From NCBI GenBank assembly GCA_008508345.1, contig QNGE01003490.1, positions 4,293-68,292 on the forward strand: DNA of 64,000 nt, written 5' to 3'. Positions 44,895 to 58,540 of the stretch are shown piece by piece. The first letter of the stretch is position 1. Every line of letters begins with the position of its first letter. The notes below the pieces were generated by a model. The model was not told the origin of the DNA, searched no databases, and saw nothing but the letters and a program-made list of their open reading frames with translations. A program made the translations under genes and the position numbers. Origin of the DNA: Paragonimus westermani (taxonomy: Eukaryota; Platyhelminthes; Trematoda; Plagiorchiida; Troglotrematidae).

Positions 44895-47800
44895 CGATGC
44901 GTGACGATGAACTTCAGCCTGCTAGAAGCTGGAAGGAGGCGCGCCAAGTTTCCTACGTCGTTCCGTAAACCGGGCCAAACTTACTTACTGGAAATGAGCC
45001 TGATTGTGGTCCGGATGCCACCATCGGCGACGTTGTATAATGTGTCCAACACACGTCGGAAAAGGATGGGAACCGCGGGACGTAAATGTCCACTGGAAAT
45101 ATTGCCAAGAATCATGCCATCAGGTGCTGGCGATAGCTGGCCCGTCAGACACAGAGCTCAAGGTTGGCAGGAAGCGCGGAAGTCGTTTCCCAGGATCGTG
45201 CGTTGTCCATGGCGCTCAAGTCGATTGAGTCGGGATAAGGCACCAGCCACAACGTTGTGGCTGCCAGAAGCCTGGTGTATGTCTGACATAAATTGAGATA
45301 CGAAGTCTGGAAGTCAAACTTTGCAGGATCAGTGTCTCGCGGAACTATTACGGGAGACAAAAACCAAAAGCTCAGGATCGGTGGAAATCACAAGGCGGTT
45401 TTCTTCGAGGACATGTCGGATGTTCCGGACTTACTAGTAAGTTGTTAATAACTCACGACCGAACGTGCTGTACCCTGTTTTAGTCGGAAGTAGACGTCTG
45501 GAGATGGAAGCAAGCTGTTTCCGGAGTCAAATAGCGAACTGTTGAAGATAGGCTCCGTCTGCTTTGTCTAACGCATCAGCCGGCATAGCTATTTCGGTGG
45601 CTGAGTTGAAATGGCGCGCCATGACGGTGGTTGCCAGTGCACTCTCAATTCGACCGAACGAGTCAATGACTGTGCCGATCAGTTTTCCTCTCCGTTGACA
45701 CGACCACGGAGTAAATCGTTTAAGAATTGCGTAACCTTAGCTCACTGTGAAATAGTCCGTCTACAATAAACTACCACCTCGTTAAATCGACGAATGGCAG
45801 CGAGTGTAGTGGGAAGTGGAAGTCGCAGTTTACTCGAACATTCTTACCAGCGGTCGAATACTGCCTTGATTATTGTGATGTTATAGGAATTTTGCTGTAG
45901 GTTGGCGAAAGACGCTTTTTCCAACCTAATCGTTGTACCGAAAATTGCTACTCTGTAGAAGTGTTCTTTCAGATGAATCCCGTGTTCAACATAGGACCAA
46001 CAGGCCGTCGATGTAAGGGTGGAGGAGATCCAAACCCCGTGTTATGCCGTCGATCAAGCGTCGAACCTTCATGGAGTGTTTCATAAATCAAACGACAGGT
46101 GTAAATTTGAACAAACCAAGTGACCGTGTTGGCGAAACCCTCATCGATAACTAGGAGAGGGCAGTAGCAGAAGACCAGATCGATTTTGACGAACATATGG
46201 GTACCATGAAGGGTAGCTGTGACATCCTGTATATGCGGGGTCGGGTACCTGTTGGTACTGTGGCGTTGTTAAATAAACGTCGGTTTCCATAAGAAGGTCA
46301 ATCGCCGTACTTTTCGTGGACCATGTGGAATGATGAGGCCCAGGGTGCACTGGACGAGCGGATGATTTTCAAGCCCCAAAATATGTTCAAACTGGACGTG
46401 TGCTACTTCGGCTTGTCCGACGTCAACCTGCGAGATTTGACAAACACCAGTGGACCAGCCGTGACTACGTGGTGCCTAGTAGAACTTGTGGTAGCAGGCA
46501 GAGATGACAACTGCCGAGAAACGGCCTGGTGATTGTCGAGTAGAAAATTAAATGTATTCATTTTCATGGAACTTTGATACACAGGATTTCCCGGAAACTT
46601 ATCCGCCGAAATCTCAGTAACGGCAGGCTTTGTCACTTGGCCCACCATATGGCGACATCTGGAGTGTGCCAGAAGGTCGAAGCGTTGGAGAAGATTGGTG
46701 TCGATTGTTGCCATTTAGGCGTTGGTGGTCGTGATAATTCAGTGGAAGGCTGGCGAAAACCCACGCTGAGTGTACGAGAGCGCTGACCGAGCGCTTTGAT
46801 AGCGATTTCGTTTGTCTGGCCGAGACTGGGGTGGATCGGTTCGTTCAATTCACCAGCCTCAAGTGGGATCACGCTGACCTCGGCGTCAGTGTCGATAAGG
46901 TGACGGATGGTCGATTTGTGGTCTTTTAAATGGAACAGACGACCAATCAAGTGAGCAATGTCGGTAGCCATGAGGATACACCTGTACCATTTGCTGACCA
47001 TACCGAAGGTGCAAGGCTGGCGGCATCGTCGAGGGGTTCCGCAAAATCGTTGACGCTACCGACAGTAATCAGGAGTGACGTTCGGTAACGACTGATGAAG
47101 TACTCACGACCTTGAGCAGATGTATCGTCGAGCGAGGTCAGTTTAACATGCAGGCCAGCCAACTCTACTTTGAATGCCCTTGACTTTGCGGAACAACCTA
47201 CAGGCAACGTGGACGTACCAGGGGACAGCGTTCATCCTAAGTAGGGGTTCGAACAGCAGCTCTGAAAAGGGAGACAATACGAACAAACGTTAGCCGAAGG
47301 CCAAGTAGGCCGTGCACACGACTTACACAAACGCAAACCAAAACTGCAGCACGCATCGTCACACAAATCAACTTCAATTCGTGCGCGCTCGCTGGTTTCG
47401 GTTGCGCGTTACACTTAGTCAAGCGTGACCTTGAACACTTGATCGCTGGAGCCTGAAGCTGCATGGTTAGGCTAACAACTTAAGCAGTCGAGGTTGCAGC
47501 CACGCCCTGGTCGCTCGCAACGATTTGGGAAGTGGTGGTGTCGTATGCCTCCACAACGCGATCGACGGTATCGGCCACTGCTAACCAGGTTTCCAAAGGG
47601 TTTGCGTTAAGTACGTTCTGAATAGCTTCAGGCAAACTCCGGATAGGGCGGTGAATTTTCCTGGTAGCTTCGTTATTCCAGCTGATTTATAATTGTCAGG
47701 TTTGGGCTAAGTCAGCTATCAAAGACTGCGTATTGCTGCTTGGCTAAGTAGGATTCGCTTAAGCCACCGAAGTATTGAGGTAACTATTCGAAATGCCTCA

Positions 47801-47900
47801 TGAAGTCATTCAGGCTCTCACCGAGAACACGTTTAATGACCCAAGACTCATGATGGGAAACAGCGAGGACCTTCAGCGTCTACACACTCTGATGAAAGGA
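44895..47900 (-). pseudogene. Gypsy LTR retrotransposon (CsRn1-like) gag-pol remnant
   Basis: Order from high to low coordinate on the minus strand: gag C-terminus with LPEAIQNVLNANPLETWLAVAD (about 47600), protease LIDTDAEVSVIP at about 46865-46893 (DTG changed to DTD), a linker with IDTNLLQRFDLL, RT with VKIDLV near 46180 and LIDGITRGLDLLHPYIDG near 46050 (YIDD changed to YIDG, 46004-46015), and RNase H with HFNSATEIAM, AYLQQF, SISRRLLPTKTGYSTFGREL and DIHQASGSHNVVAGALSRL. Several frameshifts and stops. No integrase or LTR could be recognised, so whether it matches the solo LTRs at 5.4 and 7.1 kb is unknown. Confidence 0.8.
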
Positions 47901-48137
47901 TTTCAGCTGAGGCTGTCCTAAATGAATCATGCATCTCATTTAAATCACCCATCCAATCCTCTGTGTTTTTTGAGAGAGTAGTGGGCAGAAGTAGCTGACT
48001 CCGTCATAAACACTGGTCGGAAGCCTTCTTTTGACGACTTACCTGAGTTTATGGAGAAACGACTTTCGGTTTCTAGTAACCAGTGTGGTCAGCCCATCGC
48101 CTGATCAATCGATGGTCGCATAAGTAGAAACGAGACC

Positions 48138-51100
48138 ATGCACTTCGGCGAGGATTCTCAACGAATACTCCATGTGTCAATGGTCGTCGGGACAGTCAAT
48201 AAAATACAACAGTGCGGCCGTGATTTACTGACGTTCCAGGGATGTGAAATCATGCCGTTGGAGGAACGAGGTGCGGTTTTTGGGAAGTGTAAACGATGTC
48301 TTGTTTGTCCATTACAAAATCATGCAACCAAGTATTACAGAGTCCTTGAACGGTGTTCACGGCTTCTATGCAGAAGGCGACATTACAACTTGATACCCAC
48401 AGACCCGGTGCATTTGGGGTCCGAACTCGATGTGAAGATGTCAAGCTCCAGAACCACCTCCCGGCACGATAGAGAGGGTTGTCACCGCTTCGTACCTGTT
48501 CGGTTAGTTGCGGCGGTCAGGGTGACTGAACCGTATGCCTTTCCAGATAACGGGCTTGATGCCGCACTTATAGATGAGTCTCTGTCTAAATGGTTAGGGC
48601 TATCATCGAGCGAGCAAATGTTCAGCATGGTACGCTGAGCAGGGCGAATAACTTCACATGTAAAATCGGCTTTGAAGTTGAGCCTTCGGATAATGGAAGT
48701 AGAGCCAAGCTTGGAAGTCTTCACTCTCAGGGGTTTTCCGGTTGAACGAGCAAAACCCTATCCAAGAAGGACGTTTAGCGTCAGCCTGACCTGAGGTCTG
48801 CCTTTAATCTCGTTGGGGGAAGATAATGTAGGCTCACTAATAGGCTGTGGTGTCCCGGAATCACACTGGGTAATAGATCAGCGGGCAGGGGACAGGCGCC
48901 AGCAGTATGCTGTGAAGACCATTTTAAGTTGGACTTTTTGAGGCCGCATGTCTCCGCCAAAAAACTGAGCCGAGGTTCATTGGCTACAGTATATTAAGCT
49001 AGAAAGATTTGTTCATGAATGTTCGACATGAAGTTTGTTGATTACGGATTGTCCGATGGGGTGGTTAACTCCTCTGTTGCTCGATGAGCTAAGCATGCTG
49101 TAGGGTACACTGCTACGCTTACGAATGGTCGGTACGAGATGGGGTTGCTGTGGCGACCTGACAGTGTATTTTTTCCTGACGACCGGTGGACGGCTCAAAA
49201 ACCTCTGAAATTATCAGGTGGGAGACTTTCCCAGGACTCCAAATAAGCAAATAAACGAAGGGAAATTAATAAGGCACGTGTCACCAGAGGTTATATATCA
49301 AGACTTGACGTCAGTACAGATGAGATCCTTCGCCGGTGCTGCGCGCTCCACCACCCGGCGTCAAATCCGAACAAGTCTGAGAAAGACTGAATTGTATATG
49401 ACTGCGCGGTGAAATACAAAGATTTCTTCAAATGCGGTCTCTCAACAAGGGTTAGTTCTAACGAACAAACTAGCAGGTGTTCTGCTCCGCCTCCACAAGG
49501 GTTTATAAGCTTTGTCCTCATACATGGAGGAAATTAAGAGTCCTGAGAGGGACAGGTGGGCATTGAACATCCCCTGGGGAGCGTTGGATCACCGACTATC
49601 CCACCGGTCACGAGTGAGATTACAGCCCATTCTTTCGGGACTACTTCGTTCTCCTGTCCATCACTTGCGCTCAGAACAACTGCGGTCAATGATGAACACT
49701 TATTCAACAGGCTGGTCAGTCAAGTTATGGACGAGAATTTTTATGTTGGCTTGTTGTCAATGGATCCACTTGAGGATGCCAGACTTGTAGCATCTGATTC
49801 ACGCAGAATACTCTTGCTGGGTGGATTCGAACTAGTGAAGTGGACGTCCAACATAGCAAAGGTACTGTTAGATATAGTACCGAACGAAAAGACATCCGTG
49901 TCAACAGCACTCGACCTAGGTGGCCACCGTCAACACTTGGGGTCAAGTGACACATGACAAGGGAATTTTTGGAGTTTTGTGCGTTTATATCAACGGAGCC
50001 ATCCATTCGGAGGGGCTTATTAGCCTGCGTTGCATCTGTGTTCAACCTGTTAGGGTTAATTGCCCCACTTTTTCTTCCTACTCTTTAGTCACTTCTGTGT
50101 GTATGTGACGTAAATGTGGGACGGGATACACTCTCGGACGGAAAGCACTAAGGAGAATGGGAAAAGTGGTTGCAGGACGACAGGCTCAGTTGTTGTACTA
50201 CGTTGCATCAGGCTGCATGACCAGAAGCCAACGCGCTGGCAGTTACTCATGCTTTTTGACGTCTCCGGGGAGGGCTTTGAAGCTGCCGGGTGTCTCCGGG
50301 ACTCACTGGGGGAAGATAAAGTCTCTTGTTGTTCCTTGATAGGGAAGTTACAGGTTGTGCATTCAAGGTCCTTGTCCAGTTCGAGATTAGGACTCACAGC
50401 TGTGGTATTGGCCGACGAAACTATGTGATTCATAGTGAGTGAACTCAAGCTAACATTCGACATCACACCCTAGACAGATTCCTCCATCGTGTTATAGTAC
50501 TTGAGAACCATTTATTATCGCTTTGTCACATTCGTAGCTAACCGCTTTCAACTTATCCGTGACCACACCCAAGGCAGCCACTGGAGACACGTTCTGTCCG
50601 CGTTAAACCCGGCGGACATAGCTTCATGAGGAACCAGCGTTACTTGTTATCAAAAGTGCGCACGTGGATGAACAGCCCGATCAATCTGTGGGTAATTCAA
50701 AAGTCGTGGTCACCAGATAATCTGTCCGAACACCCTCAAACTAAGTAACTGGAATTGAGGAGGGTGGTAGCGGCAGCCAACGTTAGTGGCTCGCATTGGC
50801 ACATTAAACTTGGTTCATATTATTCGCACTGGTACGCCCCACTGCATGCTATACCATGGTTAACAGGTTTCAAGGATTATTTTATCTGCATGATGGTTAG
50901 TTGACAGTGCTCCATTGTGCCGCGTCCCTTGCGTAAGTTGGAACTGAATCTAGTTTGTGAATCCATCACACGACTGAATAGAATAGCGCCTTTAACGAGA
51001 AATATACGGATAATTCCTAGGGTCGACGGGATGCGCTGGCCTCATTAAAACCTGTCACTATGAACGATATCTTGTGTCTCGGTGGAAAGATTTCGATGGG

Positions 51101-51420
51101 GCCATCACATAGCACTCGAATAATGATACTGCCGCCCAGCTGGGTTGATGCGGATATGGTTATGTAAAAGCTATGGTTGTCTTCTCACTTGTCTAAGGAG
51201 AAGAGCTATACATTTGAAAGCAGCACGGCCAATTTCAACGAGCTATCTTTTAGTGGCTTCTATAAAAACTCAATGGCCATCAAGGCGTGCCGGAATTTAT
51301 GAACCACGGTAATGAGTATAACGTTGTTGGCGAGGAATCAGAACCGCAGAGAAAACTACTTGCGTCTGACCAATACGGGATCCATCGGACTACAACGTTT
51401 CGTGGTGCCGATTGACATTT
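48138..51420 (+). pseudogene. BEL/Pao LTR retrotransposon pol remnant
   Basis: In order on the plus strand: zinc knuckle CKRCLVCPLQNHATKYY (from 48288), Pao-type aspartic protease PVRLVAAVRVTEPYAFPDNG (48495-48554), RT start NGRYEMGLLWRPDSVFFPDD (about 49113-49180), LTNKLAGVLLRLHKGL (about 49460), FGTTSFSCPSLALRTTAV (about 49635), NFYVGLLSMDPLEDARLV with YVDD changed to YVGL (49742-49753), LGGFELVKW, RNase H-like GKLQVVHSRSLSSSRLGLTA (about 50343-50405), FVANRFQLIRDHTQGSHWRH and LNPAD (50530-50625), and YSHWYAPLHAIPWLTGFKDYF (about 50820). Multiple frameshifts and stops. The integrase is not clearly seen after 51200. It begins right after the oppositely oriented Gypsy remnant. Confidence 0.82.
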
Positions 51421-52805
51421 CAATCCCTTGGTGCTAGTCGTTGGGGTGGAGAGTGAAAACGCACGAGTTGCACAGTTTGACGAGTCATGCAGGCTGTTGT
51501 AGAGCAGTAGGTCGTGTCGGTAGAAACACTCTAAACTGACTTGATTTAGGTCGAGAGATTTCTGAGTGACAGACCTTTGGTTGCAATCTTTTGTGGTCTG
51601 AGCGGCCTCTCGGTTTAGAAGTCGAAAGATCCGTTGTTCCTAAAACGAAACCCCGGCCTGCCATGCATTCACACCACACTTTCAGAAAGGTGTACGGAGC
51701 AGACTTAACGCTTGGCCGATGTGCTTTGGAAACATTGGAACCTCTACTCTTCACTCAGGCGTACCATAATTAAACCAAGTTCTGACGAGACGTGAAGGTA
51801 AGTGATCTTTTCCTACTGACTCTCGACCTGAAGGTCTATGTCCCAAATCCGTGGTAGGTGTAGTGGTGACAGCTGCCGAAAATCACGTCCGCAAGGTGTG
51901 TATGAGAACGAACGGTGGTACGATCAGGACAGACGTAAGGTCCACATTCGTAGTCGAGGAGGCGGAGGACAGTGGCCTCGCTAGCAAGTAAGTCTAAGGA
52001 GCTAGGGAGCCCGGTAACGACACACGCTCAATTCGCAGCTACCTGAGTGTTCGGAAACCGTGTTGCTTCCGCGAACCGGTATCAAATTAGCTGCATATGC
52101 TGAGTGCTTGACGATTGTTATGTGTAATAGAAAGCAGGTGACTACGCTCCTTATCCTGAGTTATTCACTTCTTGCTGATTCCTTCACTTACACTGGTAGA
52201 AATCTTCTTGTCAATGACTACTAGTCTTTCTTGCAAGCCCTAACTTGACCGTTCAAGTTACGCATGCGACAAACAACTTTCCTCGCGAAAGTTAACCTTG
52301 ATGTATCACTAAGTCCTGATATCGTTCGTTTATGGAAACCTGTTGTCGCGTAGTTTGTTCTTTTTACTTCCTACTGATGGGCCTTTGCCTGTGTGTACCC
52401 TGTTTTCATTTTGCGCCTGACCGCTCCGCCATCACGTGACCATTGCATTAAGTCATATTTACGTGAACCGTCAATCTCGGGACTTACATATTTGGTAGAT
52501 CCGATATCGAGGTTTGTTTTCATCTTGTTCAATTTAGTTGGCAATAAATTCATTGTGCCTTAGCACCGTATTAATGAGAACCTCGCCTTTATGATCGTCT
52601 TCCATTTTGGGTGAGAATCAGCTGCTCAGCGGGCTCCAATTTTACAGAAGCTGCATTACAAAAACGACCATTGTGGATCCAGTCTGTCGACAGACGTTGC
52701 AAGCAGATTGAGCGTAGCTCAAAGAATTATTAGACGTCTGAGGTGAACACTAAGTATAAACCCGCTACTACGGCCTTCTCCATTTCATTGAAGTAGATTA
52801 ACTGA
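51421..52805. other. No recognisable gene
   Basis: May include the worn 3' end of the Pao element; nothing specific is identifiable. Confidence 0.4.
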
Positions 52806-52996
52806 GGGGTTAGTAATTCTGTGGACGCTGGGAAGCCGATCACACCTAATTATATACACGCAAGACTAGCAACAGACGCTGCGGGTGAATTATCCTCTGC
52901 GTGACCAGCCGGTGAGCTTTTGAGACGGATAATCACAAAATAATGATAGCGATAAAATCACAACGTGATTTGAAATAGTGTGAGGTTGGCGATCAC
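52806..52996 (+). repeat. Left terminal inverted repeat
   Basis: Shares GTGGACGCTGG, CAAGACTAGC, CAGACGCTGCGGGTGAATTA, CCGGTGAGCTTTTGAGACGG and CGATAAAATCACAACGTGAT with the complement of the right arm. It contains a small hairpin, AAATCAC/GTGATTT with a three-base loop. Confidence 0.88.
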
Positions 52997-54660
52997 AATA
53001 AACAAAGACGTACAACAAGTTCGCTGTAGACATCAATGACTCGTTACCTGCTACTTCTGGTTGTCTTGTTCAACTCTCCTAATGGCATCAGACATGGAAG
53101 ATACTTCAATTTGGGCAACCATTTATGTCAACACCAACGATCGAGGATTTGCTTCCGTCGGGAGTCGTCAATATTGCGTACACTCAACCGGACAGGGATT
53201 GGCACTCTGGCCTTCGTGTTTATGAGATCATCGTGTTATGTACAGCGTCGGTGTCATCACAATAGGCATGACCGATCATTCTTATCCAAAAGGTCAATTG
53301 CAGGCATGCGTGAATAATTTTCGGCTTGCCTAACCACTTCAAAAGTGGAATGAGAAGATTCGTTCCATTCGATCCAGTGAATAGCCCTGTGGTCAGCACT
53401 TTTCAGGTTAGCGGAGTTGACTGTCTCCATTAAACCGATTGAGCATGGTCAGCAGATAGAAGTTCACATAATATGACTAGTTTAGGTTAAATGGCATTCA
53501 CACTTAGTAGCAATCTGTGTCGAGATGCGGTTGTCGGCTGGTCCAATTCGAAAGGCAGCACCAAGCTGGAGTTCTGTTATTATTGGAATACATTGGTGCT
53601 ACATAATCTCTAATGGGTCAGGATTTACACTGAGGTTTGTGAGACTTGCGTGTTAAACACATTGTTAGTAGTCCTAGTGAACGCTGCATGGTTTTGGTTC
53701 AGTGTAGACGCTGACTTCTATATAGCTGAACGGTCCTGTTTCCGGGAAGGCTTATATGATCGGAAAGAACGATTTCGTTCATTCCGCACACACACAGAGG
53801 CTGGGCAAGGCGAACAATATTCACATTGGATTGCAACTGGATGACTAGATAAAACTAGTCGGGCTTGCCTTTTAAAATGTTACTGGCGTTGCGTTTGACA
53901 AACTCTTTTCACAAACCCGGGGGCAACAGTGCAAATTCCAGTCCGATCTGAAATACGCAGTGATGGGTTTTAACCTGTACAAAACTGGAGTCTACCGGTT
54001 TTCATCAAACTGGGCTTGCCTGGGAGTTCGAAATTCAGGGGCTGCGTTAAAATATGGATGGCGTTCAGTTTAGAATAATGAAGGCCACCAAACTTCCGGC
54101 GATGTAATGAGAACTGACGTCAACTTTTCGTTGGGTAGATAACTTCACCAGGCTCGACGCGGTGCATCTAAAATCAATTTGTGTTGGTGGGTTATTAGTC
54201 GTTGCTTTTGTCTATTGCTAGGTTGACTGACTGCAAGGTCTTGCGGACGCATGGTTACTTGCGAAGAACCATTAACACGACAAAGTTTCACAGACTGGAT
54301 ATTTTTGCACACCTCTAATAATTTGGTGTAGCTCAGAATATCACCTGCGCTGTTCACATAAGTTAGGTTAGATTAGAATCACGACCATTTCTGGCGCGTT
54401 ATTAAGTCCCGTCAGCATCATGCATGCTTGAACTTAGTTCTGCAAAGCGTGAAGTACATAGGACGTTTTCAAAGTCTTTGTTTGTCCCCACTTACATTGA
54501 GTTTGTAAAGCGTGTAGCGGAAACAAATGTGGGTTTCATGGTAGCTAAACTGTTTCTATATTATCGTACAATTTTTTACGTGCAATTGCAAAATTTGTTA
54601 CTTACATCAACTAGCCGTACGAAACATGATTTGAAGTTGACGGTCCACCAAAGTCTACAG

Positions 54661-54849
54661 TGATCGCCAAATCCACGCTATTTCAAATCACGTTGTGATT
54701 TTATCGCTATTATTAATTTTGTGATTATCCGTCTCAAAAGCTCACCGGCTGGTTGAACAGAGGATAATTCACCCGCAGCGTCTGTCGCTAGTCTTGAGAG
54801 TATATGATTAGGCGGGACCGGTTATCCAGCGTCCACATGTAACGACCCC
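54661..54849 (-). repeat. Right terminal inverted repeat
   Basis: Reverse complement of the left arm with scattered substitutions and two or three one-base indels. It ends on the plus strand at CGACCCC. Confidence 0.88.
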
Positions 54850-57789
54850 ATTTGTTTATTGCTAACTGCGTTGAAGCTACAGTTAGCACCTGTACTTTTA
54901 CTCCCCCCACATTTTGTGTGCGCTTAAACGTTTGTTTGAACGTTCTGCTCCCGTGCCCGCTTGCTTGACGTTTTGCTGTACTAACGTTCCATCTCGCTCC
55001 TCGATCGCTGTCGTCGATTTCACGTGTCGGCAATACATTTCTTGTCTACTCGTTGCATTGTTTGTAACTGACCGGCCATAACTCGTCTGAACTCTATACA
55101 CTGAATTCCTGACCCCTCAGTTAATCTGCTTATTGATAGCCTGTGTGTCTGTGTTGTAAACCACCATGCGAAAGCTGTGCATGCTAAAATTGTTTGAAAT
55201 AAAACTCAACCTGTTCGTCTCATGACTGCGTAATATACTTGAGTCGCAACTCTTCCTATTTCTCCCATGATAGACCATCAGGCAACCTCTCGGTATTGTC
55301 AAACGTTGTTCTCATTCCATATACCGGCCGTACAGAAATAATAGACATTTAAATCCAGCAGTAATCGTATACCAGGGAAGGCTTATACTCGATCTCTTCT
55401 CGTGTTATTTGATAACAGCTGTCCGCAAATTGTATATATTCAATCAATTAACACAATGTTATTAACGTCACATCGAAGGTTATGCCAAAATATCATATGT
55501 TCCATTGTTCGTCATAGCTCACATAGTCAGTTTCACGTTCTCCCGTTTATCGCATGACTCCGCTCTCCATTCTTGGTTTCACTGATATATCTCGCGCGAG
55601 AAAACATCCCACCCCGCCCGGACACTTAAAATTCCGCATTGGTTGAGCATATCGCGAGCTCCTCAAAATTCTTAGGAATGTGAGCGAAGAATGACGTCCG
55701 GTCGAGAGGTCCATGCGTTCCCCGCGAAAGTATATGCGTCCCCACCTCAGCCCCATCAGAAAACAATTTTCTGCACATTTTCCCGGGACTATCTACATGG
55801 AATAATGATCAAATTCTTCGCCAGTACACCCTCTCCCTTCTCCAACCAACCTTTTTTGACAAGACCTTGAGCATTAGGCCAGTGATCACCTTGTGGAGTC
55901 CCCATTGATGTAACAAATCAATTATTCTATCGAATTATGCAGACCCCAAGTACTACCATCTCAGAACTATGTAGCTTGAAGTTTACTGCATAAAGTTGAA
56001 TGTTCCCTTCATACGATGTCTGTTTTTGTCTGTTTTGTTGCTCTATTCACATAGCTGACTCGTTGTACAATTTTCAAATTTGGTGTTCAAATGTGTATAT
56101 GCTTAAAAATCCGTACGTTGATCACGCTCTATTGAGCGTGTTTCGCACAAATGCGTCGAGAAATATGCCGTTATTATTAGTATTAGTGATATTTCGTGAA
56201 TATATAGAACTTAACGCGAGACCAGTATCCGGTATATCCGAATTGAGTAGAACAAACGAATGAACGACAATCGAACGCTTGCATTGGAATTACGCGCCGT
56301 ATCAAAGGTGTACAACCTGAACCTCAATAGTTGACGTGAAAGTACATGTTCAGCGACATTAATCACATTATTACTTCAGTGAAACGGAGATGGCCACAAG
56401 GGTGGGTTTGTCTTTAGTTTGGTGTTAAGCGTACAAAATATGAGGATTGTTGGAGACGACTAGAATAACGAACCTTGATGTAGAATGCCTCGCACTGGGA
56501 GGACCAAAAGCAGGAAAATTAACTACCGCAACTGAGTTAACAGGTTGGATTGATCTAAATGCAATCGAGCGCACGTTAGCACAACAATTTGGCTGAGCAA
56601 GAGTCTGCCAGTAAAAATCAAGAACACATCACTCATGTGGAAGCAAGATTTCAACAAAATGTTATCAGTCGAGATATTATTTTGGAAATAACGTTCACAT
56701 GAGGGAAAGTGTGCGCGCAACAGAGATGGTTGGCCAAGTCCTAAGAAGAGAAGAGAACGAATGGATCAACGGGGCTTTTAATTGCAAGAAGAAGAAAATG
56801 GACGATCGAAGTATATTCCAAGTCGGGAAGAGTGTTCGTAGTCATTACGGTACACGGTTGGCTTGATGCTTTTACGGATTAGTTTGGCTGAATGACCGAA
56901 ATTGTAAGAAGTTTGTGTAGAGACGCAACCAAGAGTGGTTTTTATTCTACCCTTCACGGTTTCACGCACATAGCGTATGGTGTCAACTTGGGAGCTAATA
57001 CAGAGAAGCAATTGCAGTCTAGACGGGGAATAGTTGACCATTTTGTAGGTTGAGCTGAAGGTGAAAATTCTATGCACAATTATTGGCGCACAGTAACACG
57101 CAGTATTAATATGAGGGAGGAAGAGGTTCAACAGAGTCATATGTATGATTGAAGTACCACCAAAACTTGGGATCTGGACTGAAATGGGGACTCAAGTCTT
57201 CGGAATACGAGGCGTCGGAAAAAGTTGAGGTAAGGAAAAAGCAGATCAACACTACACAAGTTAACGAAAGGAACAGAAACTGTTCTGACTCTCTTTAGGG
57301 GTCGCTGGTTGACACAAAATAAGGCAGTGATACATAAATGCACAATCAAATTAACTTACTGGTTTCGAACTCGCTGGTCAGCTTTTTATTATCAGTCTGC
57401 CGTCAGTGTTTTGATATCCTGTCAACCTCAAACCAGTGCTCAGGTTTCATTATCACACAGCAACTGGGTAAGACTGTCGCATGTTAAACAAGCACTTGCG
57501 TGGAGTATTTAAACCACAGCTTTTCTGGACAAGTATTTCACGACATCTGGAAGTAACGTTGTCTTTGGCCACGCTGGACTCTAGGTCACGGTTGGTGAGC
57601 AGACATATCGGCAAGTTACTACCCAGGAATCAGTAGTTTGCGTGGCTATCCACACTATTGTCACTGATGTGAATCCTAGGTTTAGGTACACTATCTCTGC
57701 CTACAGAAGGCTGGGAAAAAGAAAGTCACGTATGTGTTGACACCTGATTTAACCTTGACTATCTCAGTCACAAAAATCGTGGTCAGTAG
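54850..57789. other. No recognisable gene
   Basis: Frames of up to 120 codons occur (56778-57140, minus strand) but match nothing I know. No repeat structure noticed. Confidence 0.45.
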
Positions 57790-58540
57790 ATGTCATTCTT
57801 CACTGTACATAAACATCCAACTATTATCCGCAAACAATAGAGTCGAAACTGCCGAGTCACACTGCAGGCTTTGAGCTCCGAAATGTAAGGCATTCGGCAG
57901 GTAGCTATCTGTTCTGCGTTTTACACGGACTATTCCCTTTGAGTTCTGAAAGGCAATGAATAATGTCTCAGTCAAACAAAAGCCAATTAGGAGTAAGACT
58001 TAGATACAAAACTTTTTGAGCGTTAGAGAAATCGTTAGAGATTGATTCACATGACTGCACTTTGGTTTTCATACTTCCCCTGTTCCATCCTAATTAAACT
58101 AATTAACCCACTTGGACATGCAAACCTACCAAGCACTGCCCACGCTGCTTCAAATCTCATGAAATCGAACACCTTGGTGAAGTCCAAGAAGAAGGGCACA
58201 ACACTCCGTTGCCTTTAAAACACCTCTTCCCAGAGGTGGCCAACGGCCAGCATCATGTCGTTGGCACTGAAACTTCGGTCTTTTCTTAGAGGAAATTTGT
58301 CCCGAAGACTCCGGTAATAGTTATAAGAACTTGTCAAGCATAGCTATGAAGACTAACCTCTTGACAACAGACAGTGATTCACTTTCCCACTTCCTATTAA
58401 ATAAAGTTGTGGTGGGAACACCCTGGAACTGTTTCCTAGCCCTAAACGGAGTAAAATAACATGCGACAAACACTCTCCAACGCTGGGCCGCTTTGCTAAA
58501 AACGTTCTCTAGACAGTCCATCCCAACCCACAACGTTTAC
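57790..58540 (-). pseudogene. LINE reverse transcriptase remnant
   Basis: The minus strand, high to low, reads LSVVKRLVFIAMLDKF, YRSLRDKF, SFSANDMMLAVGHLWEEVF, motif A FFLDFTKVFDFMRFEAAWAV, LGRFACP, then a VKRRTDSYLPNAL block and STLLFADNS, where the catalytic FADD is FADN (57823-57834). It is the same general LINE type as the element at 18407, judged by the FTK-FDS-W-VLG-FGCP pattern. Stops and shifts are frequent. Confidence 0.68.

Larger units (their letters stand above)
52806..54849. mobile_element. 2.0-kb element with long terminal inverted repeats (MULE-like)
   Basis: The ends 52806-52996 and 54661-54849 are inverted copies of each other, starting GGGGT-GTTA/GTAA and running about 190 bp. 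The 1.66-kb interior has short open frames (53036-53317, 53650-53844, 54424-54663) that I do not recognise; no transposase motif is seen. Very long inverted repeats starting with GGG suggest a Mutator-like non-autonomous element, but a 9-bp target duplication was not found, so a foldback of another superfamily is possible. The arms are far less diverged than the LINEs nearby, so the insertion is comparatively recent. Confidence 0.7.

Noticed and set aside
56778..57140. 120-codon minus-strand frame
   Set aside because: Not similar to any protein I know; no supporting context, so not called a gene.
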